The notes beneath the pieces are model-generated. The model was not told the origin of the DNA. It ran no database searches and saw only the letters and a program-made list of their open reading frames with translations. This document shows, one piece after another, positions 28,025-37,930 of a stretch of DNA of 64,000 nucleotides. The position numbers and the translations under genes are program-made. Each line of letters starts with the position of its first letter. Positions within the stretch are counted from its first letter, which is position 1. Source of the stretch: Pseudoalteromonas luteoviolacea (GTDB lineage Bacteria > Pseudomonadota > Gammaproteobacteria > Enterobacterales > Alteromonadaceae); the NCBI RefSeq assembly GCF_021654285.1, contig NZ_JAKFZS010000009.1, positions 124,001 to 188,000 of the forward strand, given 5' to 3'.

Positions 28025-28587
28025 TCTTTAAATCCATATAATAAGCTTTCATGCAGATAATAACTTTAATTAGCTAGAAAGTCTTTAGGTATTGTTTTTA
28101 TTATATTTTTCATGGTTAATCGGAATAGTGAAAGGGCGCTGCTAGCTATGCTTAGTGTAAGTAGCGACTAAGACATATTACGTGATGCAGTAAAAGGATA
28201 ATTTGATCCAAAAAGTGTTGAGGTAAAAGATGAGTCTACTGGTTCCGATACCAAGCATTGAGAGTGCCCGCCACCTCTCTCTTCAATAGGTTTAATCCAA
28301 TCATGTATTTTAATGAAGTAGAATCACTCATACCTTTAATTATGTAAAAACAATGATTTATTAGTAGTGCAATTTTTTTTCTAAACAATGCGAAAAAAAT
28401 GACGAAATTGCGTGTCTATTTTTTTAACCGATAATTTCCTAATTTTATTCCTGCCACTTGATAGTGGAAAAGCCAAGCATACAAAGTGACGGCTTCTGAG
28501 TTTTATACAAAGAATCACGTTACTTTTTCAGTTGGATTACTTACACCTTGGCTTATGACCATTTGTAAAGTTTAAAAGGATTAAAAA
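28025..28587. other. Divergent intergenic region
   Basis: 563 bases between the divergent DUF1444-like and CHAP-like genes. No ORF, RNA or repeat that I can support; promoters of both genes should lie here. Confidence 0.5.
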
Positions 28588-29739
28588 ATGAAAGTACTAA
28601 ATAGCCCTCTCATGATTGTTACTTTAGGTGTATCTATATTCGCATCTACTTCGATCTTCGCTGAATCTGCAATGCGTCTACCGTCGGATAGTTTGCAGTT
28701 AGAAAAACAAGGTGATGATCGCGTTTCGCCAGCGGTTACTTCGTCGAACACAAGGCCTTATCTATATGAGAACTCTAATTCAGTGGGTTCCGGTCAATGG
28801 AAGCACTTTGTTGTTACCACGGGATCAAGTAGAACATCTTTGAGTGCAGAGCTAACTCATATTTCAGCCGACCTTGACTTGTACGTTAGAAAGGTTACAC
28901 AGCCAACACTATCAACCTATGACAAGCGTTCTTTTTTGGGAGGTTCAAAGTCGGAAGCCTTAACAACAAATGTAAGCGGAAGGGAAAAGTGGTATGTGTC
29001 AGTTCATAATCCTACTGGCAGTACCGAGAACTTCAAGCTGAAGGTCATCATGCGAGACAATAGCATAGCAGGCTGGGCAAGTGAAACGCATTTTCGTAAG
29101 GCTGATACGACTATTCGAGAAAGAATTGCAGCGCGAGCAATTAGTTCAAGTGGCCATTTTTCTGGTAACTCTATTCATGACAGTAGCGCAGTATATCTTA
29201 CAGATATAGCGTATGGAGACGGTCAAAGGATCCGAGATGCAATGGCTGTGTATAAAGATAGAAATCAAGTAGACAATGCAACAACGAGACGTATGATGGG
29301 AGCAGAGTTGGATTCATATACAAATACGCATACCAAAAACTTACTTGTAGATAGAATTATTGATACTTACTCAGTACCTCTTCCGGTTACAGAGCAAGAG
29401 ACATTAGACAGGCTAGGGATCCAAAAGCAATGCCTTGAGTGGGCGGTATCCACAGCGATAGCTGGAGGTGGGTCTGCGGTCGGGTATAGTGGAAGCAGCG
29501 TGTCTACACATTTAGTTAGACCAGGTATGGGGTTCTATAACGGAAATTCACATGCTGCCTTAATCATAGATGTAAAATCCGATGCGAATGGTGTTCCAAC
29601 TCATGTTAAAGTCGCAGAGGCCAACTATGGTAATGGCTGGACAAACCCTGGTGGGCAAGTAGCCTGGGAACGCACAGTTCAAACCAACAGAATACTTGCT
29701 GTTAACAGTTATAATATTGTGAAATATGATGAATACTAA
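28588..29739 (+). CDS. Secreted PPC-domain protein with CHAP-like amidase region
   Basis: 383 residues. Signal peptide (1-25, SIFAESA), a pre-peptidase C-terminal (PPC) beta domain at about 60-155 (GQWKHFVV, ADLDLYVR, EKWYVSVHNPTG), and a C-terminal region with the order Cys (KQCLEWA), His (NSHAALIIDV), and Glu/Asn (VAEANYGNGW), as in CHAP cysteine amidases/peptidases. A cell-wall or protein-cleaving secreted enzyme is the best guess. AAAGGA precedes the ATG by 8 bases. It has no evident link to the flanking defence genes. Confidence 0.65.
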   Translation: MKVLNSPLMIVTLGVSIFASTSIFAESAMRLPSDSLQLEKQGDDRVSPAVTSSNTRPYLYENSNSVGSGQWKHFVVTTGSSRTSLSAELTHISADLDLYVRKVTQPTLSTYDKRSFLGGSKSEALTTNVSGREKWYVSVHNPTGSTENFKLKVIMRDNSIAGWASETHFRKADTTIRERIAARAISSSGHFSGNSIHDSSAVYLTDIAYGDGQRIRDAMAVYKDRNQVDNATTRRMMGAELDSYTNTHTKNLLVDRIIDTYSVPLPVTEQETLDRLGIQKQCLEWAVSTAIAGGGSAVGYSGSSVSTHLVRPGMGFYNGNSHAALIIDVKSDANGVPTHVKVAEANYGNGWTNPGGQVAWERTVQTNRILAVNSYNIVKYDEY

Positions 29740-30358
29740 GCTGCTAATGCCACTTTCTGTATTTATTTAACGATTAAAAGAGAAAATAGTTAGCATCATT
29801 AGATGATAATAATCTTCATTTAATGATGCTCAAAGTCCGTATTCAATAATTAATTTAGTTCCCATTATTTAATAAGTTAGACGTTTATTATAGATAATAG
29901 CTTATTTAGATTTGGGTTAGATTCAACAAACAATGACCAACGCCCTACCAAATAGTTAAACGATAGGTGTTAAGCCAGTTTTTTATTGTATTTCCTATTC
30001 TTAATTTAAAGTGCTTTTGAACTAAAGACGTTACTTGAGTGCTAGGCTGAGCTTTCTAGTTTGACCAAAGTCTCTGCGTTACCCTTTTTACGTTGTTTTT
30101 CCATAAAATTTTTAAATATATTTGAGGTGTAGTTTATGTTCATTTGTTATCATCGGGTTTGTTTTTTGTTAAAGGGAAATGTCCATGATTACTTTAATCA
30201 ATTGTCTGATTTACAAGGTGAAAATGCAAAAATCCAAGAGCTGAACAATCAATTAAAGGCAGGTATTGATAACTTAGAATTAAATAGTATTTCGGGCTGT
30301 GTGATACAAAATCAATCTTAATAATCTAAAGCAGCTTTTTTAATACTAAAACCCTGTC
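29740..30358. other. Intergenic with inverted repeat and a doubtful small ORF
   Basis: 619 bases. Contains the inverted repeat at 29792-29830. A 61-codon ORF at 30136-30321 (ending LNSISGCVIQNQS) has GAGGTG before its ATG but no support beyond that; it could encode a small peptide or be chance. Confidence 0.4.
29792..29830 (+). terminator. Inverted repeat after CHAP-like gene
   Basis: Ten-base arms AGCATCATTA and TAATGATGCT enclose an AT-rich loop 52 bases after the stop codon. There is no T tract, so termination would be inefficient. Confidence 0.3.
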
Positions 30359-30604
30359 AGAGTGTATTGTTTTTTGTTTTATCACCCTTATATTGTCAAT
30401 AAATATTTTCATATATCTTGGTAGAGTACCTGGGGTGGCTGCAGTAACTAAAAATGATTATAAGCATTGTAGTAGTCGCCCAGCTCGTTATCAGTAAAGT
30501 ATGATCTCGATATTCAGAGCGGTTTATATTTATAGTTTAGTGAACCGTATACAGTATATGAGAAAGAACTAAAACCGTTTTTAATATAGGGGGAAGTTAA
30601 CGAT

Positions 30605-32131
30605 ATGTTTAATCAAAAGCTAGGTAACCTGACATTAGCGTCGTTGAGAAGATTTTTACCTGAGACACTGCCAAGAGAGTTTAAGCTATGCTCTAGTGAC
30701 AGGTATTTCTATGCTTTATACGATGAAGATACATTTAAAGTCATCACCAATAGGGGCGAACATAGCTTTGATATATATGAATTATTGGAGCTTTTGAGTG
30801 AGGTATTGGTAATCGAAAGCGTCAAACCAAAGCCTTACATGGATGCCCATAAACATGTCAGTTATAAGTTGCCAATCGTTCTATGGCTATTAGAAACATA
30901 TATGGTAAATACATTCGATATACCTTTTGAAATGGTTGAGCATGCTTTTGGCTCTGAACTAGCAGTGGCGAAAGGGTTTGACTCAATAGAGGAAATACGA
31001 GCATTACATCGACAAAAGTTCTTAAACGAAGCGAGTTTCAATTTACCTTCAGAAGATAGATACTCTGAAGGTGACAAAGTCATTAAACATAAAGATTACA
31101 TCAAGGTCGACTTAGATGCGCTTTTGCCAGAGGAGGCGCAATTAGATAGCACACTTATTAACGTTAAGTATGCAACGACACGTGAGACTTTAGATACTGC
31201 ATTGCAGCAATATACCAATAAGATATCAGAGACTGTGAATTACGGTCATGCGCAATTATCGATACCTGTTGATCACGTTTCCGGTCGGATAGAGCGTCCA
31301 TCTATTTTTGACAAAGCATTAAGCATTTTTGGTGTAGAGGCTGAAAACAAATCTAAACACATTGTGATTAGGGATTTACAGCCTATGGACGAGGGGGACT
31401 TTTTATCTGACTTTAATGATTCAGATTCTGCATTTATTTTCATACATGGCTACAATGTGTCTTTTGAAAGTGCTTTATATCATTCGGCACAGCTGAAGTT
31501 TGATTTAGCATATAAAGGCGAGTTTGTGCTCTTTAGCTGGCCTTCGTTTGGCTCGTTAAAAGACTACGCAGGTGACAAAGAAAGGGCTGTTGGTGCGGGG
31601 GAGCACCTCGCTAAATTAATTCAAGATATCTCTAACTCTAAAGCTAAAAACATCTATATTTTAGCCCATAGTATGGGAAGTTATTGTTTATCTGAAGCGA
31701 TTAAATATTTGGCGAAATCTGTATCTAGTTTACAACCTAAATTAAGAATCGCCCTGGCTGCCCCTGATATCGATCGCGAGGCTTTCAAAAAGCAATACGC
31801 AGCTCGTTATTTAAGTTCTTCTGAAGGCGTATCGATCTATTCTTGCGAAAAAGATAAAGCACTGATGATGTCTAGATTGGTTAATAACTCAGATCGTTTA
31901 GGGTTTTCTGATCCAATAACCGTTGTAGATGGAATGGACACTATTGATGCGTCTCCATTAACTAATAAGTGGTTGAATAAAGTCAAATTGAATCACTCTT
32001 ATATATTTCAGCATAACTATTTAATTACAGACTTATATCATTACTTTTTTGACCGCAAAGCTGCCAGTCAAAGGAGGCTCAAACCTATGGTGTTAGAACA
32101 GCAGAAATACTGGGAATTGCACCCTTGTTAA
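30605..32131 (+). CDS. Alpha/beta hydrolase, DUF900-like (copy B)
   Basis: 508 residues, colinear with the copy at 12652. HGYN oxyanion motif at about 281 and nucleophile Ser356 in AHSMGSY are kept, as are the late Asp/His regions. Most differences lie between residues 95 and 215, outside the hydrolase core. No signal peptide. A strong GGGGGAAG Shine-Dalgarno is 9 bases from the ATG. The SWIM gene follows after 67 bases, so the two probably form an operon. Substrate unknown; lipid or ester hydrolysis is only a family-level guess. Confidence 0.8.
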   Translation: MFNQKLGNLTLASLRRFLPETLPREFKLCSSDRYFYALYDEDTFKVITNRGEHSFDIYELLELLSEVLVIESVKPKPYMDAHKHVSYKLPIVLWLLETYMVNTFDIPFEMVEHAFGSELAVAKGFDSIEEIRALHRQKFLNEASFNLPSEDRYSEGDKVIKHKDYIKVDLDALLPEEAQLDSTLINVKYATTRETLDTALQQYTNKISETVNYGHAQLSIPVDHVSGRIERPSIFDKALSIFGVEAENKSKHIVIRDLQPMDEGDFLSDFNDSDSAFIFIHGYNVSFESALYHSAQLKFDLAYKGEFVLFSWPSFGSLKDYAGDKERAVGAGEHLAKLIQDISNSKAKNIYILAHSMGSYCLSEAIKYLAKSVSSLQPKLRIALAAPDIDREAFKKQYAARYLSSSEGVSIYSCEKDKALMMSRLVNNSDRLGFSDPITVVDGMDTIDASPLTNKWLNKVKLNHSYIFQHNYLITDLYHYFFDRKAASQRRLKPMVLEQQKYWELHPC

Positions 32132-32198
32132 TTGAGTAAAAATGATAAATTTTATTGTTTGTTAAAATTGTATTTTATAACTAATTTGTGAACCAGAT

Positions 32199-33911
32199 AT
32201 GAGTCCAAAACCGTCAATCAAAGTAGCCTTTACCGAATCCGACATTAAACAGCTGTGTGATGATGAAAAAATATTTTTAAAAGGCAGAGCGTTAGCAAAT
32301 AAAGATGAAGTGAAAAAGCTGTCTTTTAAAAATGAAGCCATTCATGCAGTAGTGCAAGGGTCTTCGGATTACGACGTTGAATTAGATCCTGAAGCACTTA
32401 ATTGGTGGGCTTGTAATTGTCCTGCTGCCCGTTATCAATCAATGTGTAAGCATATAGTAGCCACATCATTGACTTTGCTGAGACCTGAAGGTGCAACCAA
32501 AGTCGCGGACTCAGACTCAGAAAGGGAGCAAATAAAACAGTATGTTAATGACACCCTAAATGCAAAGAATCCAGATGTTTTGATGCAAATGTACTTGGAT
32601 TTATTGGCTAAAGATGACTTACTTTGGCAGCAAATGTTAAGTAAAGCTCTGCTATCAAAGGGGAGTGTGAGCTATAAAGAGTTAAAGTCAATTATAACAA
32701 AAGCACTTCCGCTACAGGATATTTGGGAATGGCGAGAAGTAGACCGTTATTTTTTGAACGCAGAGAAACAGTTAGACGCCATTTGGACGTTGTTAAATAC
32801 ACTGGAAGTCACAGTTCAGTGGAAATTGCTCAATTATATTTTAGAACGTCTGAATAAAGTACTGTTAAGAATTGATGACTCCAGTGGGGCACGCTTTGGT
32901 ATAGAAGGCACGTTGTATGAACACATGCCAAAGGTGTTTACAACTCTCCCTTGGAGTGAAGACGAAAAAGCAAGGTGGTTATTTGATAATTTGGTTAACC
33001 CCAAGTTTGATGTATTTCCATCTATCGAGTCCAATTTTGCCAGTGAAGTTCAAACCAATAGCGCATTTTTAATTAAGTGCAAACAGTACATTGAGCAGCC
33101 CCAAATGGAGCAAGATGGTTGGGTGAGCAAATCTGTAGTTGATGTGTTACTGAGGTCAGCGAATAGCTGGCAAGACAAATTAAACATAAAACTAAAAGTT
33201 GCCGTAACAAGTAGAGATTATTTAGAGGTAGCAGAGCTTTGCCTTGATAATAGCGACGACCTTGATGCTGAACATTGGCTAGAAAAGGCACGAAAAGTAA
33301 ATGGCAGTCGTGATAGTGTTGCGTGTGATAGGCTAGCGATAAAAATAAAGCTACATCAAGGTGACTTGCAAGGCGCGTGGAGGTTAGCGAATTACGTGTT
33401 TTCAGTCCATCCTAGCTTTTCTGAATACGAAGCTCTGGTTGTTTTTAAAAAACAACACAATATAGACGATGATGATTTTATCACACGGGCTGAGCAAAAG
33501 TTTATCGCGGCGACGAAAAAAAGCAAACAATACGGCAGTTTAGCTTTTGACAACTTATTAGCATTTTATATAGCACAGCAAGAGCTTAAACCAGCTTGTC
33601 AGTTGATAGAAAGTTACAATGCAAATGATGATTTAAAAATTAAGTTAGCGAATGTGCTGATTGTATCATCACCAACTCAAACACTTGATTTATATGGTCA
33701 GGTAGTCAAAGAAAAAATCAGTTGGACTAATAACGATGCATACCAAGAAGTCATCAAACTACTTTTAAGCCTAGAAAAAAAGCTGCCCAGCAAAGCGCTG
33801 AAGCCGTTTTATCAATTAATTGGTGGTCTCGCGCATAGTAATAAGCGTAAACGCAATATGTTTGCATTGTTTAATAAGCACTTTGAACAAGCAGTGAGAG
33901 AGTATAAGTAA
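32199..33911 (+). CDS. SWIM zinc-finger protein
   Basis: 570 residues. The SWIM motif C-x-C-x8-C-x-H is at Cys72, Cys74, Cys83 and His85 (ACNCPAARYQSMCKHI). The rest is helical and repeat-like (LDAEHWLEKARKVNG, DLQGAWRLANYVF), compatible with TPR-type solenoid. SWIM proteins bind DNA or protein partners, often as helicase accessories; here the likely partner is the hydrolase just upstream. A broken copy exists at 14200-14949. The start has only a weak ribosome binding site. Confidence 0.8.
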   Translation: MSPKPSIKVAFTESDIKQLCDDEKIFLKGRALANKDEVKKLSFKNEAIHAVVQGSSDYDVELDPEALNWWACNCPAARYQSMCKHIVATSLTLLRPEGATKVADSDSEREQIKQYVNDTLNAKNPDVLMQMYLDLLAKDDLLWQQMLSKALLSKGSVSYKELKSIITKALPLQDIWEWREVDRYFLNAEKQLDAIWTLLNTLEVTVQWKLLNYILERLNKVLLRIDDSSGARFGIEGTLYEHMPKVFTTLPWSEDEKARWLFDNLVNPKFDVFPSIESNFASEVQTNSAFLIKCKQYIEQPQMEQDGWVSKSVVDVLLRSANSWQDKLNIKLKVAVTSRDYLEVAELCLDNSDDLDAEHWLEKARKVNGSRDSVACDRLAIKIKLHQGDLQGAWRLANYVFSVHPSFSEYEALVVFKKQHNIDDDDFITRAEQKFIAATKKSKQYGSLAFDNLLAFYIAQQELKPACQLIESYNANDDLKIKLANVLIVSSPTQTLDLYGQVVKEKISWTNNDAYQEVIKLLLSLEKKLPSKALKPFYQLIGGLAHSNKRKRNMFALFNKHFEQAVREYK

Positions 33912-34062
33912 CAACGGTTTGAGTATTTTTAATGCGCTAGCCAAGAAACCCAGCTAATAATATACACTGTACTGGCTCTACTCAATTAAAATAGGAGGCG
34001 TTTTTTATTCTTTAAATTACTTAAATAATTATATTTTTCATGTGGTTGTGTTTTAGGTTCGG

Positions 34063-34102
34063 TTGATAATTATACTTTAACTCTGCTGTAATATATTGTA
34101 AT
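34063..34102 (+). promoter_or_regulatory. Candidate promoter/operator of the Zorya operon
   Basis: TTGATA (34063-34068), 18 bases, then TGTAAT (34087-34092) resembles a sigma-70 promoter. The direct repeat TGTAAT-4-TGTAAT (34087-34102) matches the element upstream of the CARF operon at 15 of 16 positions. Confidence 0.4.
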
Positions 34103-34180
34103 GTTTTTGAAACCCTGATTTGGGTAACATCCTGCGCATTTGGCTATAAATATTTTCATTTGAGTTGAAAAGGACCTTTT

Positions 34181-35947
34181 ATGCAATCGGCAGTATCTAA
34201 CAGTTTTATCGGCTCTAGCGCTGATTTAGTCACAGCTATTATTTGTGGTGTGCTTGCAGTTATTTTCTTTTTTGGCTTTTGGCATGCTAAAAATAAAAAA
34301 TCCCCCGAGTTTGTTAACTATGTTCCTACTTTACTTACTACAATGGGTATTTTTGGTACGTTTCTAGGCATAGTTTTAGGTTTATTCCACTTTGATCATA
34401 CGCAAATAGACTCAAGTATTACTGCATTACTAGATGGGCTGACAACTGCCTTTATTACCAGTTTGCTGGGGTTGTTGTTATCCATTATTTTTAAGTTCAC
34501 TCAAACCACGTTTTTTACGCAAAGTGAGGTCGAAGCTGTGTCGAACGCTTCGCCAGAGGCTATTCTAGCAGCCATAAAAGCGCAAACGGTTGCAACCAGC
34601 GAGCTAAAAGATGCACTAGTCGGAAATGAAGAAAACACTTTGCTGGGCCAAATTAAAATATTGCGATCAGATGGCAACCATAATTTTATGCAAGCACAAG
34701 CATTGCAAAAAGAGCAATTTGAGGCACAGTCGCAAAGGCAAACAGAATTTGCAGATAAGCTTTGGATCAAACTGCAAGATTTTGCAGATACATTGTCTAA
34801 ATCGGCTACAGAAGAAATTATTGCCGCTTTAAATAACGTGATTGCCGACTTTAACCAAAAGCTCACCGAGCAGTTTGGCGACAGCTTTAAACAGCTTAAC
34901 GAGGCAGTCTTTAAACTCGTTGAGTGGCAAGAAAACTACCGTATTCAACTCGAAGAAATGAAAGCACAGTACAGCCACGGGGTTGAAGCCATTGTGAAAA
35001 CCGAAGGATCAGTGGCAAGCATTAACGAGCACGCAAAATCAATTCCGCAGTCTATGGATACCCTTACAGATGTCATGGAAGTCAATCAGCACCAATTGGC
35101 TGAACTAGAAAGGCATTTAGCCGCGTTTGAGCAAATGCGCGACAAAGCGGTGGAAGCAGTGCCTCAAATTCAGCAACATGTTCAACAAACCGTTCAGGAT
35201 ATTGGAGCTGCGGTAGAAGAAGCAAGCATACATTACACATCATTATTAACGCATTCTGACGAATACATAAATAAACACATAAGCTGCTCAGAAGCGCTAT
35301 TAGATAAGTTTGTTAGTACTACTGAGCAAGGTATTGACGCCGTTGGCAACAAACTGATCAGTAGCTCAGAAAATATGGGTAAAGCGCTTGATCTTGCCAG
35401 CACAGAGTTTACACATTCAGCCACCAGAACAAATGAAAGCTTGCAAACCAGCTCAGATCACTTAGCCGATGGCAGTGACAAGATGCAGCAGCATATTAAA
35501 GACGCGGTTTCAGATTTAAACAACAACATGCGTGACTTAATTGAAAAAGTGGTCGTTGAAGCGCGTACCATGACCACCACGTTTAAAGAGGCAAATTCGG
35601 AGCTTGCGCAAGATACCAAACAAGCAAGGGATACCTTTGTTACAACCAATAATGAAGTCTCCGAACATATTAAACGCATTGTTGACCAAGTAGCTCAAGA
35701 GCAAATGCAACAAACCCAGCGCACGTTTGTGGCCATTGAAGAAGCCGCGAACCAACAACTCATTAAAACACATGAAACCGTTGAAAATCAGCTCAAAATG
35801 ATTGACCAGTCTATGCAAGAAGAACTCACGCGGGCACTGCAGTTGATGGCTAATTCACTGGGTCAAATCTCTGGCAAATTTGCAGATGACTACCAAGTGC
35901 TAACACAGCAAATGAAGCGGGTAGTTGACCAAGGAGCGGCGGTGTAA
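34181..35947 (+). CDS. zorA: Zorya ZorA, MotA/TolQ/ExbB-type motor subunit
   Basis: 588 residues. Three membrane helices in the first 110 residues (about 13-35, 48-68, 84-107) have the MotA/TolQ look (TLLTTMGIFGTFLGIVLGL; LDGLTTAFITSLLGLL). The remaining about 480 residues are a long helical, coiled-coil-rich tail with many Gln and Glu, as known for the cytoplasmic tail of ZorA. With ZorB it forms an ion-driven inner-membrane complex that senses phage attack and activates a nuclease. AAGGA is 6 bases before the ATG. The stop overlaps the zorB start (TAATG). Confidence 0.88.
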   Translation: MQSAVSNSFIGSSADLVTAIICGVLAVIFFFGFWHAKNKKSPEFVNYVPTLLTTMGIFGTFLGIVLGLFHFDHTQIDSSITALLDGLTTAFITSLLGLLLSIIFKFTQTTFFTQSEVEAVSNASPEAILAAIKAQTVATSELKDALVGNEENTLLGQIKILRSDGNHNFMQAQALQKEQFEAQSQRQTEFADKLWIKLQDFADTLSKSATEEIIAALNNVIADFNQKLTEQFGDSFKQLNEAVFKLVEWQENYRIQLEEMKAQYSHGVEAIVKTEGSVASINEHAKSIPQSMDTLTDVMEVNQHQLAELERHLAAFEQMRDKAVEAVPQIQQHVQQTVQDIGAAVEEASIHYTSLLTHSDEYINKHISCSEALLDKFVSTTEQGIDAVGNKLISSSENMGKALDLASTEFTHSATRTNESLQTSSDHLADGSDKMQQHIKDAVSDLNNNMRDLIEKVVVEARTMTTTFKEANSELAQDTKQARDTFVTTNNEVSEHIKRIVDQVAQEQMQQTQRTFVAIEEAANQQLIKTHETVENQLKMIDQSMQEELTRALQLMANSLGQISGKFADDYQVLTQQMKRVVDQGAAV

Positions 35948-36651
35948 TGGAGCATATTTTTGGTAAGCGCAAAGCGTCAGAAGAGGGCGGTGAGCATTGG
36001 CTGTCTATCTCCGACCTGATGGCAGGCTTAATGATGGTTTTTTTATTTATCGCCATTGTATTTATGCGCCATACCATGAAAGAAAATGAAAAAATAAAGA
36101 GTGTTGCAGTCGCTTATCAAGAAAAACAAGTCGCCATTTATGACTCGCTGATGAAAGAGTTTGAAAAAGACCTAGCAAAATGGGGCGCTGAGATCGACAA
36201 AGAAACACTGGCTTTTAATTTTCAATCACCAGATGTGTTGTTCGATGGCGGCGAAATTGACATAAAACCGCGATTTGCACGCATACTAGATGACTTTTTC
36301 CCGCGATATTTAAACGTACTCAAGCCATTTCGTAGTTCAATTGATGAAGTCAGGATTGAAGGCCACACCAGTAGCGAGTGGAACAAAGGTAGCACCGAAG
36401 AAGAAGCCTATTTTAAAAATATGAAGCTGTCACAAGGCAGAACTCGGGCGGTTTTAGCCTATTTATATAACTTAGTGCCAGAAGAAACGGCTTGGATAAA
36501 ACGCAATATCGCGGCAGTTGGCTTTTCTTCGTCGCGTTTAATTTTGACTGATAACGGCAAAGAAGACGCCGAGCAATCACGGCGAGTGAGCTTTAGGGCC
36601 ATCACCAATGCGCACATTCAGATTAAGCGCATTTTAGAGGCGCAAGAGTAA
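35947..36651 (+). CDS. zorB: Zorya ZorB, MotB/OmpA-like subunit
   Basis: 234 residues. A single N-terminal membrane helix begins with the conserved proton-pathway Asp23 (SISDLMAGLMMVFLF). The periplasmic part carries an OmpA-like peptidoglycan-binding domain (VRIEGHTSSEWNKGS, then LSQGRTRAVLAYLY). It anchors the ZorA motor to the cell wall. Overlaps zorA and zorE by TAATG junctions, showing tight translational coupling. Confidence 0.9.
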   Translation: MEHIFGKRKASEEGGEHWLSISDLMAGLMMVFLFIAIVFMRHTMKENEKIKSVAVAYQEKQVAIYDSLMKEFEKDLAKWGAEIDKETLAFNFQSPDVLFDGGEIDIKPRFARILDDFFPRYLNVLKPFRSSIDEVRIEGHTSSEWNKGSTEEEAYFKNMKLSQGRTRAVLAYLYNLVPEETAWIKRNIAAVGFSSSRLILTDNGKEDAEQSRRVSFRAITNAHIQIKRILEAQE

Positions 36652-37790
36652 TGAAAATTTCCATAAACTTTGAGCAGCTTGAAAGTGCAGCTTTAAAAAT
36701 GGGCGCGCCCAGCAGGCACATTGAATTAAGCGCAAGCCTTGAACAGTTAAGTGAAATAGACAGTGGCTTGGGTGAGGGGTTGGTACTTGGAGAAGACCTT
36801 GAGCTTTCGGAGATTGAAAACACACATAATTTGCTGTCGTACAAGGGGCGGCAAATTATGCTTTATATTCCAGAGCAAAGGAGCCACATCGAAGAAGTCA
36901 TACATAATGGCAAGATAGCGCAAGCAAGACGTTTGCATGTTGCCGAGTGCGGTACCATTGAAGACATGCGCAATAAAGGCTTTCTTGAGCGCTATCAAGT
37001 GACCAATGACATTAGTGGCAGTTACCCTGTGATGGGGCATCAGCATTACCGAGGTGAGGTAATAGAAGGCAAAGCTGAGCTGGGGGTATGCAAAAATTGT
37101 TTACGCATTCTGAATTACAAGGGCTATGCAGACCTCAAAGGTGAGGCAAAAGACAAGGTGTTTTTAGAGCTGAATCTCGCAGAGCTCTTTGAGTCTTACA
37201 GCTCCTACTTTAAACACTATCCCACGCAAAAAAAATCCATCGGCAGCTACACCAAAGACTGGGAGCAGGTATCTGCAAATTACCGTCAACAGCAAAACTA
37301 TACCTGTGAGCAGTGCGGAGTCGCACTATCAAGCCATAAGCGATTACTACATACGCATCATATTAATGGTGTAAAAACAGACAACGCTGTAAACAATTTA
37401 AAAGCCCTGTGTGCTGATTGCCATACTAAGCAACCTAACCACGACCATATGTATGTTTCCCACGAGGATAGCTTACTCATAAATCAGCTTAGACGTGAGC
37501 AACATAAATTTGATTGCAGTGAATATTCAGACGTTCTCCAGTATGCAGACTCCGCCCTCAAAGGCCTATTGTTAAAGTGCCAAACATACCGACTACCCAC
37601 GCCTGAGTTAGGTATTTGCATAAAACATGGTAACGAGTTGGTATCGATTGACCTCGCTTGGCCGCGTAAAAAGTTTGCCGTGGTGATAGAGCACGCACAA
37701 CTTACGCCATTAAAAGCATTGGGCTGGGATGTATGGTTAGCCAGTGACGGGCTCGCCAACTTTTATGCGATGCAAAAATACATCCGCTAG
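36651..37790 (+). CDS. zorE: Zorya type II effector ZorE, HNH endonuclease
   Basis: 379 residues. A zinc-finger HNH nuclease lies at about 215-262: Cys219 and Cys222, the HTHHING catalytic core (His234-His237), and Cys254/Cys257 followed by His258. N-terminal part is specific to ZorE and has an extra CKNC motif. Presence of this single effector, without zorC/zorD, assigns the operon to type II Zorya. ZorE is thought to nick or cut DNA when the membrane motor is triggered. Confidence 0.88.
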   Translation: MKISINFEQLESAALKMGAPSRHIELSASLEQLSEIDSGLGEGLVLGEDLELSEIENTHNLLSYKGRQIMLYIPEQRSHIEEVIHNGKIAQARRLHVAECGTIEDMRNKGFLERYQVTNDISGSYPVMGHQHYRGEVIEGKAELGVCKNCLRILNYKGYADLKGEAKDKVFLELNLAELFESYSSYFKHYPTQKKSIGSYTKDWEQVSANYRQQQNYTCEQCGVALSSHKRLLHTHHINGVKTDNAVNNLKALCADCHTKQPNHDHMYVSHEDSLLINQLRREQHKFDCSEYSDVLQYADSALKGLLLKCQTYRLPTPELGICIKHGNELVSIDLAWPRKKFAVVIEHAQLTPLKALGWDVWLASDGLANFYAMQKYIR

Positions 37791-37930
37791 GGCTCAATTT
37801 TAGGTAGCAAAAAGGGTATGATATTGCCATTAAAAACAGCTGGTTTTGGTTTTCAGCCAGCAAACAAGGTCCATTGCCTTCGTGCGTAAAACCTAAATTA
37901 GATGGCACTTGTTGGAACGAATTAACAAAT

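Larger units (their letters stand above)
30359..33911 (+). repeat. Copy B of duplicated hydrolase/SWIM module
   Basis: The intact counterpart of 12418-14949: 245 bases of shared 5' flank, the 508-residue hydrolase gene and the full SWIM gene. The shared flank extends well upstream of the start codon, so promoter and regulation were duplicated with the genes. Confidence 0.85.

Noticed and set aside
30136-30321. 61-codon plus-strand ORF with GAGGTG upstream
   Set aside because: Composition is not clearly coding and no family is recognisable; kept only as a note in the intergenic entry.
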